DNA of 64,000 nt from Ricinus communis (lineage: Eukaryota > Streptophyta > Magnoliopsida > Malpighiales > Euphorbiaceae). The stretch spans positions 25,655,277 to 25,719,276 of the forward strand of contig NC_063259.1 of the NCBI RefSeq assembly GCF_019578655.1. The letters are read 5' to 3'. The position numbers and the translations under genes are program-made. The number at the start of each line of letters is the position of its first letter. Position 1 is the stretch's first letter. Positions 50,871-63,852 of this stretch are shown here, in pieces. The notes under the pieces were generated by a model. It was not told where the DNA came from, did not search any database, and saw only the letters and a program-made list of their open reading frames with translations.

Positions 50871-51350
50871 GTCTAGAGATTGAAGTGCACTATAGTATTT
50901 TCAATAGCGAAGATTGAAAAGAGATGAAGCAGTTTGAGAAAGAAAAGACTTTCAGGCGGTGAATTAATTAGTGTTTTTCGAGGTTTCAGGATTGGTTTTG
51001 GGTTCTTAGCCCTAAAGGGAAGAAATGAACTTTTTATTTCACAAAATAAAAGTACCTTACTTAATTCAACTATATTTAAGTCACCAATCAAATCTTAATA
51101 AAGATTCTGAAACCTTTAATTAATTCAAGAATTCTTTTTATAGAAAAAAGGATTTCAAATATAACAAATATATTCCAAATTCAATTAGTCAAAAACCTCT
51201 TATTTTAGTCTCCTAATAGAAAGAGGATTTCAAATAAGGAATTGAATTAGGTTTATATACTCATTAACTTATAAATGAGAATGACTTGACTGCTACTTCT
51301 AATATACTGCATCTAAACACATATGGAATAATCAGGAAAAAGAAAATCCC

Positions 51351-51360
51351 TTATAAATAG
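51351..51360 (+). promoter_or_regulatory. TATA box of the plus-strand RING gene
   Basis: TTATAAATAG, about 115 bases before the first in-frame ATG, in the 595-base divergent region shared with the minus-strand RING gene. Confidence 0.6.
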
Positions 51361-51465
51361 CAAAGCTACCTAAAGCCATATAATTAGTTAGCTTTGTTCT
51401 CTTACACATTACAAGAAAAATATCTCTCTCTCTGCAAAATCTTCTTCTAGCTGCCGGTGTCATAT

Positions 51466-52134
51466 ATGTTCTTGTGCTCGTTCAACATGTCTATCAACAC
51501 AACATATCAATGCGAGGCATGGCTTATTCATGAAGAAGATGAACAAATCAATCATTCTTTGCCATGTGAAGCAATTTTCTTGATCAAGATGTATTGCCAA
51601 ATCATCCCATGTGATTCAACAGTGGAACAAGGTACAAACACTAGTACAATCTTTAAGGAGTTTCATGTTCAAAGAGACTACCTACTGCATAACACAACTT
51701 CTTGGTCTACCCTGTCCAGTATGCTTGCTGACATGAACATACCTATGTACGCTTATCCCATGTTGATGGTAAAAATTAAAGAATGTGCTCAAAATTGTAG
51801 AGACATGGAACGCAAGGTTATTCCTATGGTTGTGAAGCTTAGGATTATACATGCAGTGTCTGATATTGCTACAGTTTCTGATGAAGCTTTCTCAGAGTCT
51901 TTCAGTTCACAAAGGTTGACGTTTGTTGGGGCTAGTAAGTCCGCCATTGATGCATTGGAGACGGTTATAATTCAAAATTTTTCTAACCAATGTGTGATTT
52001 GCTTGGAAGATATTCAGATAGGAATTGAAGCTACTTGCTTGCCTTGTAAGCATATCTATCATGGAGGTTGCATCTCAAATTGGCTCAAGAACAGTAACTG
52101 TTGCCCACTTTGTAGATTTCAGATACCTAGTTGA
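51466..52134 (+). CDS. RING-H2 finger E3 ligase-like protein, divergent paralogue
   Basis: A single exon of 222 residues from ATG 51466. An ATG at 51487 (215 residues) has the better context, with A at -3, and gives a start MSINTTYQCEAW more like the paralogue, so it may be the real start. The RING-H2 reads CVICLEDIQIGIEATCLP, CKHIYHGGC, ISNWLKNSNC and CPLC, all eight ligands in place with canonical spacing. N-terminal segments FHVQRDYLLHNTTSWSTLSS and ERKVIPMVVKLRI correspond to FLVERERLFNQETSMSTI and NRKVLHMKVEI of the gene at 50211. Divergence is high outside the RING, so the duplication is old or selection relaxed. Probably an E3 ubiquitin ligase; its substrate is unknown. Confidence 0.85.
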   Translation: MFLCSFNMSINTTYQCEAWLIHEEDEQINHSLPCEAIFLIKMYCQIIPCDSTVEQGTNTSTIFKEFHVQRDYLLHNTTSWSTLSSMLADMNIPMYAYPMLMVKIKECAQNCRDMERKVIPMVVKLRIIHAVSDIATVSDEAFSESFSSQRLTFVGASKSAIDALETVIIQNFSNQCVICLEDIQIGIEATCLPCKHIYHGGCISNWLKNSNCCPLCRFQIPS

Positions 52135-53745
52135 GTTTTGATTTTGATTACTAGTGTAGTTGATATTCAATGTATAATAGTTTGCAGGAATTATATAAAT
52201 TAGAAAAAAAAATTATTCTTTAATTACTAAATAAAGATTTATTAGTTAGCCATGATTATTATTTCAGAAGAGTGATGGTTGATCAAATCCCTGAAGTTGG
52301 GGTTGAATAAACTTTTACTATAAATAAAGAAAGTTTGTTGAAGTTGAGATTTTACCTAATATTGTGGGGAAAATCTTGGAATCTTTGCAAGCACCATTGA
52401 TTGTCCCTTAACTGGTTAATGGTACAAGTCCAGTTTGGTACAAATTGTTGTTAGTTCATCACATCACCCTTACCCTTACATTAGTGTCTTTTAGGTCAAA
52501 CTGAAAGTTAAAATCTTAAATTGACTAATCAATACAAATTTAAAGGTATAATTATTTCTTTAACCATAGAATATATTAGTTACTAAATTAGTTTGTAAGA
52601 TAATGACTCCCTGACAACTTCATCATAATGGGCAACAAAGGTTTGGTGCAGATGCATTTGTTTTAGGGATAGCTTAAGATAAGTTTATAAATTCATTAAA
52701 TAAATGGCATTTTCCATTATTATATGATTTATTTAATTGTAAAAGAAATATTAATTTTGTAAAATAAATTATATTATAGGTACATTAAATTTTATAATTT
52801 GAGAATAAATAATGAATGATTACCTCTACGTAATTTGTAAAAGAATGAAATCAGTTTTTTTTTTTTCATTATCTCTATGTAATTAATATTTATCTTTTAG
52901 TTCTTTTAAAGCTACATTTAATTTGAACTCCAATTCTATTTCAATTATTAGAAAAGATCGTCTTCTTATTTGAGATATTGTAATCTTATTTAATTAAAAA
53001 TTATTATTTTTCTGAATTTATAAACTCTTTTAATAAAAATTATGTAATATTAGTACTTATTAATAATTTATTTTATTATTTATCAAAAATAATAAAAATA
53101 ACTATTTTCTTTAAGTATCAATAAACTTTATTTTCTAAAAATTATGTTAATTTAACTTTAATAAATACTTTATCTTTCTATTTGTAAAAAATGCCAAATG
53201 TTAATTTTTTTTGAAGTATAACTGATTTTGACGAGATAAAAAGAATTTATGCTAATTTTTGAGTTTCATTTGTCTATATAATTAATTTTCATAAAATTCA
53301 AAGACTTTATTTAATGTATAATTATTTGATTTAATTAATATGAAAAAATTAACAGATGATAGTGCAAATTTTATTCTAAAACGGATAGATCCAAGTTTAT
53401 TCACTAACATATTTATTATTCATAATTAAACTGGTAAGTAAAGTTAAAGATAAAAACAAAATTAAGTGTTAAAATATTGAATTTAGAATTTTATTTAAGA
53501 AAATAGAATTGAATTTATCAGAAGCCAAATGTTTTAACGAATGAAAGTGAAAAGAAGAACAGAAGAATTAACTTAGAGAAATTTTGTTATCATTCAGAGT
53601 CCAACTAGAATTCAACAATGGAAGAATGAAAATTTTCTAAAACTGACCACTGTGATAAGAGTATTTAAGATTTCTAAGAAAATAAGAAATTATTCATAAT
53701 TAAAACTAAAAACACTAACTATGATCCACATTAAGAATCTCTCAA
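52135..53745. other. Intergenic, AT-rich
   Basis: AT-rich DNA with T and AT runs, between the plus-strand RING gene and the aldose epimerase, whose ends both face this interval. No coding block, RNA gene or bounded element is recognised. Confidence 0.4.
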
Positions 53746-55577
53746 CTAATGAGCAGTGAACCTATAAACCATAATATGCTCATAAGTCTCTCCTGGATTA
53801 ACAATCTGTGATGGGAAATTAGGATGATTAACAGAATCAGGAAAACCTTGTGTCTCCAATGCAATTCCTGCATATCTCTTATAAACAGCTCCATCTTTTC
53901 CCTCAACATTATCCAACATATTACTCGTATAAAACTGCAATCCAGGTTTGTTGGTCCAGAGCTCCATTGTCCTTCCAGAAACACTGTCTTTCACCACAGC
54001 AGCCTTCTTCAGATGCCCAGGATTCAAATCCTGTAGCACATAGTTCATGTCATATCCATCAGGCAACTCTTTGAACCTGCTTCCAATTGTGCGGGGCTGC
54101 AAGAAATCATATGGTGTGCCTTCCATGGATTTGATTTCACCAGTTGGGATGAGATCTTTATCAACTGGAGTGATTTTCGATCCAAAGATTTGGATGGTGT
54201 GGGAGAAGATGTCACCGCTGTTATGCCCGCCAAGATTCCAGTAAGTGTGCAAGGCTATGTTCACTGGAGTAGGCTTGTCTTTGGGTTTGGCTATCATTTT
54301 CACACCCAATCTGTTTGTGCCAATTATAGAGTATGTAACTGATACAGAAAGATCACCAGGAAAACCTGTACATGAATTCCATTGTTAGCTAAAAATACGG
54401 AGCAACAGTGATATACATTCATCATTTTTTCTTATAAACAATTTTTATATACATGTTCTCAAATTAGAGATGGAATGTAAAGAGCATGTGTAGATACCTT
54501 GCTCGCCATCAAAGCTTTCATAGGTGAAAGTGATGTGGCTGTCTTTTCTGTAACTATAGACAGACCATACAACTTCACTGAAGCCCTTAGGGCCACCTAA
54601 TAAAAAAAAAAAAACAGGGATTAATAGTTAATTACCTAAGCAAATTTTTTTTTTCTTTAATTAATTCGTTTGAAGAGAAAAAACAAAGATGGTAGCTAGA
54701 ATTACCATGTAAAATGTTTACTTTATTATCATTAGGGACCAATTTGTAAAGAATTCCATCTAAAGTAAATTGAGCCTTTCCAATTCTGTTGGCAACACGT
54801 CCAACAATATTTCCGAAATAGGTCGTATCATTCTACAAAAAGAAAATGTATATTTGCAAGTGATCATAAGCTTGCCTCATTAGGAATATGGAAGCTAAAC
54901 AAATATGAAAATACATAAACAACTTGCTCGAAAAGAAAGGGTGAAGAAAGACGTAAGGCAAACCTTATAGACATCAACGGAGTCAAACCCGAGAACAACA
55001 TCAGCTAAATTCCCTGAAATAAAAACAACAAAAAAGTATTAGAAATTGATTAATTAGCAACGTATTTGATCTTTAAATACACACAAAGCTTGTGCAAACA
55101 AGAACACTTACACTTTAAATTCTTCATACTATAAAATATTAATCCATTTATGTACAATGAGCATCAAAGTTTCAATTTTAAATTATTTTATTTTGTCAAA
55201 TAAGTCTTGCGAGAAATAGATTTTGTGTTTAAACTTTCCTATTCACATCCATCAGTAGCTTTTATGTTTGAAAGTAAGAAGATGGCTATGGCTATGTAAT
55301 TCAAGATTATTCAGCCTATAATTAATTAAAGAATACAATACAAAAGAAAAAAAAATGATAAAAAAGAGAGAAGAAAACCATGTTTGTCAGGGAGAATAGC
55401 AGAAATCATGGAAGCACCAAAATTAGTGAACTTGATAGAGAAGTCTCCCCTCTTTAATTCGTAAACACCAACCTCTTCAGTCCCTCCTGCTCGACAGCCA
55501 TTGTAATTATCAGCAACCAGCAAAGCAACCAAAAGAACACAACAAAAAGAAGATATCTTATTATTATTCCTAGCCAT
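53746..55577 (-). CDS. Aldose 1-epimerase (galactose mutarotase-like), secreted
   Basis: Five exons: 55577-55379, 55013-54964, 54832-54706, 54596-54498 and 54365-53746, all GT-AG, giving 364 residues. A cleavable signal peptide is likely (residues 1-30, ISSFCCVLLVALLVADN core), pointing to the secretory route. Mutarotase landmarks: NFGASMISAILPDKHG, NDTTYFGNIVGRVANRIG, ILHGGPKGF (His125), ALHTYWNLGG (His198, the catalytic acid by family knowledge), DGYDMNYVL (Asp264, substrate binding) and GIALETQGFPDSVNHPNFP (Glu329, catalytic base). It interconverts alpha and beta anomers of hexoses such as galactose and glucose. Neighbours give no operon-like clue. All catalytic residues are present, so an active enzyme is expected. 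Confidence 0.94.
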
Positions 55578-56724
55578 TGTAATTGTATTTGATTAAAACA
55601 GCTTAAAATGTCATTAAAAGAGGACCCTGGACTAAGCATATATGTGTGTATATATATATACAGATGATATAATAATTATAATTATGTAAAAAGAAAAGGG
55701 ATTAAATTATATTATTAATTCAAGATAATGATATGTAGACAATCAAGGAAGAAAGGAAAAAAGATAGGGATTGGCATTTCGAAAACCAGCTAACTTGGCT
55801 ACACGTGCTATTCTGTTATGATTTCATTATCATAATTATCTCTCTCAATCCTAAACAAAAACTTCTAGATTAGTGGCAACACCTCTCCAATTTATCCAAC
55901 CCCGAAAATTGCTAATAATTTAAATAATGTTAATAATTATATTAAAAAAAAAAAGAGAATTGACTAATTTAACTAAAAAATATTTTTGAGTTAAAATATT
56001 TAAATTCTTTTAAGTTGGATTAGTACTGCATTATATGCAATTTCACTAATGCTTTCTCTATTTGAACTAATAATTAGATATATCTAATGTATGTAAAAGA
56101 GAAATAGATATAATTTAAGGTCATAAAAGACTCTTATAATTGAATATTACGATCAGTTAGAATGTTTGTAGAAAAAGAAATGGGGAAAGAGACATGATGA
56201 AAAGGGTTATGAAAACTTTTTAATAACACCATAATGTTTGGGGTTAAGTGTAACTAATTATGTGATTTTAACATTACTCCACTAGTTTCTATTAGAGAAG
56301 CATTTGAGCCCCTTCTTACATCATTCATATTTAGGACCTGTTTGATTAAACTATTAAATATGGACCTGTTTGTTTAAACTATTATCAATAGCTGATAACT
56401 GGATAATAGCTTGTTGATCCTGAATGTTAGTTATATGTTTATTCCATACTCCTAATACACCAAGTTTCATCTTTGAATTTTCTAAAGGTTTATTCCATAC
56501 TAATTAGATGACTCCTACACAACTTTGAAGTGCTATGGCAATCATTCCAAACACAAAACCAGAAGAAAATCGACTTACAAAACAAAAAGAAATTGATTTT
56601 ATACTTAAAAGAAATAATGTTTAGGCACCTTAATACAGATACAGATACAATAACTATAACATTCATATGGGATGTATACACATATTTGGGCTTTACAAGA
56701 ATATCTGATCATTCAGTGCGTGTG
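55578..56724. other. Intergenic between aldose epimerase and ABCA
   Basis: The epimerase promoter is expected at the left. At 56335-56400 the words GGACCTGTTTGATTAAACTATTA and GGACCTGTTTGTTTAAACTATTA form an approximate tandem pair, a pattern seen at the ends of some plant MITEs; no partner end was found. The rest is AT-rich and featureless. Confidence 0.4.
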
Positions 56725-56800
56725 CGCCAGTAGCCTAGTGGTTGCCTGCGTGCATGTGCCTTGTAAGTGTAAGAGATTAAAAGCTCAATTCCTAATTCTG
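56725..56800 (+). mobile_element. tRNA-like SINE fragment
   Basis: GTAGCCTAGTGGTTG matches a Pol III A box (TRGCNNAGYGG), and about 45 bases later AAAAGCTCAATTCC resembles a degenerate B box. It lies just past the 3' end of the ABCA gene. No tRNA cloverleaf can be closed, so a SINE head is more likely than a tRNA gene. Confidence 0.5.
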
Positions 56801-56823
56801 TCCAAGTCCAACTGTATCATGAC

Positions 56824-59800
56824 TCATGAAAGTACTGAGAATGGCTGCGCCTCATTAGCCACCTTGATGAAGACATCCTCCAAGGTGGTATCGGACAGAC
56901 CCCAAGCGAAAACTGGGAATCTGCTTTTAACAGTCTCAACTGCGTGAAATACGTCTGCAATTCTGACCTCCTGTTTCGGCATCTCAAATTTCTGGGTTCC
57001 AGAAGTTTGATACGTCCTTATCGCATTAGGGGAGAGTTGCTGCACCATGTTCACAACCTCTTGCTCACTCTCCGCAGAGGTTGTCATTGTAAACACATAA
57101 GAACCCCCATATCTAGCCTTCAGCTGTAAGGTACCACATGAACAGATAACTGTAATCAAAAGCCACCTTTACAGTAATAATGCAAAAAGCACTGCCGTCA
57201 ACGAAAAAAGTTACCTCCTTTGGGTTTCCTATGCACTGCAAACTGCCATCAACGAAGACTCCTAATCGATCACACAAGGCATCTGCCTCTTCCATTGAAT
57301 GTGCTAATAACATGAAAAAGCATCATGTAAATGACATGGGCCACAGTTCCATCTATGCTGTTGGTAGTCTAGAAATAAACAGAAATTGTGTGGGTGGGGG
57401 GAGAGAAAAGATTACTCGTGAGAATAATTGCACGGCCTTGCTTTGCACGCTTCACTACATTCCATAAATTGCTTCTTGAAGCTGGATCTAGTCCAGTACT
57501 AGGTTCGTCCATATAGACAACCTTGCAAAATTTCCAATTGTAATAGCATAAAGTGCATTGAAAATTAATATCTGAAGGTTCATAAAACTAATTTTAGGAG
57601 ATAACATACTTTGGGATCCCCAATCAGTGATATCGCAACACTAAGCCTCCTCTTCATACCTCCACTATATTTCCCAGCTTGTTTATCTGCAACCCCACCG
57701 TTAAACAGGTTGACACTCCTGAGAGATTCTTCCACGGCCTATGGTAACAGAAAGGTAAACAGAATAGTGAAACTAGATTTCTTATTACATTAAGCAGGAC
57801 TAGCAAACTACACAATCAATGTCACTGCTGCTTTCCCATGTTGCTCTCTTCCTCTCCAACAATGAGCTACCACTGTGAATTACATCTGTATGATCTACAG
57901 GTTTAGCTCAAACTACTTCCTCATGTGTTGCCTAAAAAATGATTGTTATGACCTATTCTCCCTCTCTATGTTTACCTTCTCCGTAAACTAAAATTATAAT
58001 CTCACCAATCATAATTTACCACAGAAAATTTTTATGTGTTGTGAGTAGGAGAAATCACAAGGAATATATAATCCAAATGAAGATCCCCTAGGCCCCTACA
58101 GCCACCATTTGCTAAGAAAAGCAAATCACCTCTCACATGACATTCTAAAAATGAAGATGAAAGATAAACATACTTGCGTCAAGGCAGGACCTCTTAAGTT
58201 CTTAAGTCTGCCATAAAATAGTAAGTGCTCCCTTCCTGTTAGAGTCTCCCAAAGCAGGCTAAAGTTTGTCCATAAAAACCAAAAATTATATTAGAAACGG
58301 TCTAGCTCTAAAGTTGAGGATGAAACCACTATGGAAGAACAGAAGATAAATTTAATCTTACTCATGCTGAGGGCATACGCCCATACTGGTATAAATCCAA
58401 TCCATATGAGTCTGTATGTCCAAACCCTGGACATATGCTGCCCCCGAGGTTGGCTTTGTGAGACCAATCATCTAATCAGCAGAATAAACTCATGGGCATT
58501 ACAGAAGGAAATCAATCAATATAAATTGATTTTAAAAGAAATTGTCAAAACCTACTAGTATATGTGCCTCAAATAGAATTTCTCACAATCAATTCAGGCT
58601 GTACTCTAGCAGTTATAAAGTACAAAGGAGAACCAACATAAGCACATGACTTGACTTGGACGTACAAGTAACCCCTTTATGTGAAATTGCTGGAAGAGAT
58701 GATCATATTCCAGATCACCCTCCAATAGTTCTTTAGTGGGATCAACAATTCAGAAAGATAGGCATAGATAGCTAACACCTTTCCTAACATTTACCGGTTC
58801 CAGTACAGAATCAAAAAACTAAAATAAGGTAGGTGAGAAAAAGGAATTGTCATCATACTACTGTACACCCATCTCTCCCTGGTGATCTCTATAATTACGC
58901 ATCTTAGAAAACCAAAGATCACTGTTATACTATTTATACTGACCATACTAATAAAAGAAGTCTTCCCTGCACCATTAGGACCAAGCATACCAAAGCACTC
59001 TCCTGGAGGCAAAGCAAGAGATAATCCTCTTACTGCCAGTTTCTCAGGGTTTCCATCCCTTCCTGGGTACACCTTTTTTAGGTTGTCACAAACAATTGCA
59101 TGCGTTGTGTTGGGCTCGAGCAGTAACTGCTCCACCTTCTCCCTCTGCATTATTGAAAATTCCAAAAAAGAATAGTTATAAGATTCATGAATGACCATCC
59201 TAATTGATGCTAAATTTCTTGAAAAAGATCAAAGGAAAAATATTGATAGAGACATGATATAAACATCCAGCAAGGTTACTAATGCTACACAAACAGATTA
59301 AATACACACGAGCATCAACACTGGAAAGTTTATTGTTCTATAGACAAATAGAATTACTAGTGCTACCATGTCAAAAATGAATAGAAGAAGAGTGTCTAGT
59401 GTTGCCAAGTAAAAGGAAGAATGAAAGCCAGCCTATGAAATTCTCCTTTTTAGCCAAGAAATAATTATAATATCTTTTTGTTTATGCAACGTTTTCTAAT
59501 TAATCATCCTGTAGTATATCTACAAAAGGATTAGAATGAAACAAATTACTGTTATAAGTGAATCAGAAGGAACATTTTTCTACACATAAATATCAGTGAC
59601 AAAAGTAGAAATGAGGAAATCATTACCTCCTGAGTGACGTCAGGTTTATCCATATCAACAAAAACTTTAGATCCCTGCCTTCGCAAACTAGGCCTTCGAA
59701 AAGATATTGGGCGTTTCTTCCGAAAGTTTTGCAAGAAAAACAAAGGACTTTTGCTACTTCCTGATGATGAAACTTGATCGATATAAAATGCAACAAAAAG

Positions 59801-62800
59801 TCCCACTAACCACTCAATAGTCATGATAATTAAGACATCTTTCATTCCATTTTTTCCATCACTCAAATCTCCCCACCGCATCCCATCAGTCCCCATTGCA
59901 TTCCCTGTGAAAGCATACTCTGAGAACTCATATAACCCACGATATAGTGTAAAACCAGGGTATAACTCCAACACAATGATCCAGCCTCCTGCAGAAAACA
60001 ATATACGCGCCTCACAATGAGTGAATATGATAGCATATATAACCTATACAAACATTTAATGATGGACAACCTAAGGCAAGAACAGTTGGGAAATTAGGCT
60101 TTGTAAATTAATGAGAGTAGATTGTGTCAAGGAAAGCTACTGCAAGATTCTTAAATCCAATCAAATGATAATCACACAGCTAGTAGAACAATAAAACTAG
60201 TAGCAGAAAATTCAATTCTCCTATTCCACACTTCTAATAAAAGAAGAACGAAAATGGTTTCCTATTTTCAAAAGGTACTGCTTTACCAATAAGAACATAG
60301 AAAATTTGTGGAATGTCATACTTACTTGGAAATGATGAATCTTCAAGAAAATTCTGGAAAAGAAAGCCACCTAAGAGGCCAGTTCCAAAAACACATATGT
60401 ACGCTACAACTGCAGTCACCAAAATTCAAACACAGCAAAATAAGAAAGCTAGCTAACTTCTTGAAAACTAATACTGGATACAAAATAGAAGAGAGAATAC
60501 TGAACCTGTAGCAGTCTTGACATTTGAAAACAATGCAGCAACTAGAAAGGCGAAGGTAATTTGCAGGTTTATATAAATGAAATAAAACACAAACTGTATG
60601 CTGTAGTCATTCAGTCTGAAGAATTTTAATCCTGCAAGTTAACTGCATTAGTAATTTGGAGCAAATGCAAAAGAATAAAGCATAATGATGAGAAAATTAC
60701 CTATTACTGAGCCAAATATCACAAAAACCAACACGTACAGCAAAGATATGGAAAGAAAATATGCATAAGAAATCATCCAATAAGGCCCATCACCAAGTCC
60801 ATGCATCTTCATCATGATCCTCAGTTTTTGCTGTTTCTCATACACCAATGATGTCAGCACCACCTACATCAACGATAGTGGTATATTCAAACAAAATTTG
60901 CAATAAAATAGGACACCTCAAATATAAAGAAACTAACCGAAAATGGTTCACATGCTTACAGGGAATAGCTGTAGAATAACCCATGAAAAGAAGAGTGTGC
61001 CAAGCAGAGATGCAAGATCCACATTGATCTTGCTGGCAGCTTTAGGCATTTCTTTGACAAACTCGAGTAACATTTTTGTACCAGGACCCTGGAAGAACTG
61101 AAGGAAGGCATTTGACACCTGTGAGATATGAGTATTTGTTAGGGTCATACCAGAAAGCATATAAATAAGTTTAAATAAAAGGAAATAAAAAAAATGATTT
61201 TTTAAAACCATTGACAAGAATAACATGAAACCTAGAAAACAAGCAACTAATAACTCAAAATTTGAATTATTTAATATATTGCAGTCATAATTGGAACCTT
61301 ATTCTTTTGAAGGGGGGGACTGACTTCACTACAATATGTGGTGCTAGCAGCAAAACTGCCAGTAAAGCAACCATGGTAAGAAAAGGTTACCAGATATAAC
61401 ATGGAGACGTTCTATCCAAAAAAGATGATAATTATGTCCCTTTAATTGACTACTGAGACATATGCCGGATCTCAATGCAAAGAACAGGTTGTTGTCATTA
61501 AAAAACTAGAAAAAAGAAACAATATAGAGTGAAATAATTCTATAAATATACTGAGAGAGAAAGAAATTGAAGAAGATCCAATAGAAACAAAAGGAATTTG
61601 AAAGAAGAACGGACAGATCAATCTCTATTCAAGTGTATTATTACAATCTTTGTCTACTTATGTTACAAAATTCTGGAAAAATATAAGAATTTCAAGAGTA
61701 CCCTAGCTCTCAAGAATCAAACCAACAGGCCTAACGAAACCTAAATGACCAATTCATTATGTATACAAGTTCATAGTTCATACCAGATTCACTGCACGTG
61801 GAACCCGAACAAAATTAAATTGACCTTGAATCTCGCCGTCCCTGTAGGTTGAATTGTACCATATGCTCACATTAAAATTATTCCCGTTGGAGTTTAAGAA
61901 ATCATAGGCTGCAGAAGATGGCACCGTTAGAAATTTCTAAAACATAATACTACTTCAGTGTTTCAGAAACAATATCTTTAAAATCAGGAAGGAAACCTGA
62001 AAGTATCTCATTGATCTTCCCTTCTAAATTCCCTCTACGATATCCTTTGTAGAGTTCTTCATTCACCTCAGAAGAACTATTGCGCCACAAGTTTAGACCT
62101 TGAACACAAGCTACCTCTGTATTTAAGAAAAGAAATGGGACACCAATTCAGAATGTTATATTAAAATGACTTAAACATACAGAACCAAGCAGGGTGGAGA
62201 ATGGAGTATCTACAAAATAGTTATGTAGAACATGCAAATTTGTTCATTCAGCAAACAATTCACAGTTGTGTGACTTCAGAAAAGTAAAACAAGTCAGCAC
62301 AGGTATAAGAAAAGGTAGAAAAATTTTGTTTGTCTTATCCTCAATAGTTGGTTTGATTTAAGCAGCATAAGTTGCATTGTACATATAACTACAGATATTA
62401 CGTCAATCGTGCTCTTTTTGGGTGATTAATTAATACTTTTCTGAAATTTAATCACCGACTTGCATCGTACATATTACCACAGAAATTACACCAATCGTGC
62501 TCTTTTAGGTGATTAATTAATACCTTTCTGAAACTCAATGACTGACTGAACAGAAACAGAGAATGTGGAGTTTGATGTGCATTGACGCTGAACACTATAC
62601 AGAGGAGAAGCCTCAAGGAACGCTGGATCAAGAAAATTATCTCGTTCTGGTTCTGTATCTGAACCCTGAAACATTGGAAATTCACTTTAGTAGCAAAACC
62701 TACTTGCAAAAAATTACAAATGATAAAAGTGAAGCCAAATAACTAGTGGAAGAATATGCAAAGGAAGAGGCAAAATGACTCACCAATACACTGTTGGCTA

Positions 62801-63852
62801 CAATATCCACAACATTGGAAGAATTTAAAGTGAAAGCGCCTGGGAACATATTGCCAGCCAAAGCTGTACAGGAAAACAAATTCGCATATTAAAGTTCAAT
62901 AAATTATTCATTTCCAATCTCCCAGTAAATAAGCCAAACATGATCTGGAGAACTGAAAATAAGCTGCAAACAAATGATGGTGGGAAACAAACACATGAAT
63001 TAGGAGACATGCAAATACACACGCACAGAGACAGAGAGAGAGAGAGAGAGAGATACATTCTCCTAGTGATTGATTATTTCCGGTGACAAGTACAGTTACG
63101 GGACATGACCCTGTGCTCCTGCATGAATCATTTGGCAAGTCTGTAAACGGAATAACATCAGAACTGACGGCACGGTAGTGAGGAGCTGGAACTTGTAACA
63201 GGGGAGGCCACTGTGGGGGGCTTGGAATTGCACAAGTGGCTACTTGCTCCAGCGTTGAATATTGCAAACCACAAACTTTCTCCAATCTCCCATCTCCATC
63301 TGTATCAATATCAACACAGCCACACTTCCTACTAGGCTTGTTCAATTCTCTGTCGAGCAAATTTTGAGTGATCACAAGTAGGACGCAGAGGACAAATGGA
63401 AAGAAAATTAGCCGGCAATTTGTCTTAACATTTCGTTTCTGGAAGGAAAAGAAAAACGACAAGACAAAATGAATATCTTCATATTGCTTTCAAACTTCAA
63501 TCAGGTTAGAACCAGAGCGAATAAGAAAAGAAAGGGGAGAAAAGGAAAAGAAGAGTCACTCGCCCCTCCACCACAATTCTAAACCCAACAGTAATATAAA
63601 AAACTAGCAAAACCCAGAAACAAAAAAAACATAAAGAATGAAAGCAATTTATCTCATTTTTAAATCAAAGAACCAACTGCACAAGTAATAAATAAATAAA
63701 CAAAAAAAAAAAATTAAAGAGCAAATGCGATATGTAACTACGTAGAGAAAGAGAAATTGCAAGAAAAGAACCTGAAAAGTCAAGTTCTTCCTAAGCAAAG
63801 CATCAGCTTGATTCCAGAAAGTTGCTGGACCGTGTGATGATGTATCCTCCAT
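56824..63852 (-). CDS. ABC transporter A family, half-size (plant ATH type)
   Basis: Eighteen exons: 63852-63772, 63438-63057, 62863-62784, 62665-62524, 62116-61997, 61908-61784, 61118-60960, 60863-60701, 60631-60506, 60409-60326, 59988-59627, 59144-58944, 58471-58362, 58258-58174, 57738-57610, 57521-57416, 57303-57215 and 57123-56824. All introns are GT-AG and phases agree, giving 947 residues, the usual size for plant half-size ABCA proteins. One membrane helix at about 36-55, a large extracytoplasmic loop to about 340, then about six helices to 563. The nucleotide-binding domain has Walker [10 protein letters not shown] (663-671), Q-loop VCPQHE, signature [10 protein letters not shown] (764-773), Walker [13 protein letters not shown] and H-loop LTTHSM. 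The linker [23 protein letters not shown] is diagnostic of the group. By family knowledge it moves lipid-like substrates; Arabidopsis ABCA9 acts in ER fatty-acid import. Half-size proteins should dimerise. No break is seen. Confidence 0.96.

Noticed and set aside
51457..51465. Upstream extension of the plus-strand RING frame
   Set aside because: It begins with GTG; the first ATG is at 51466.
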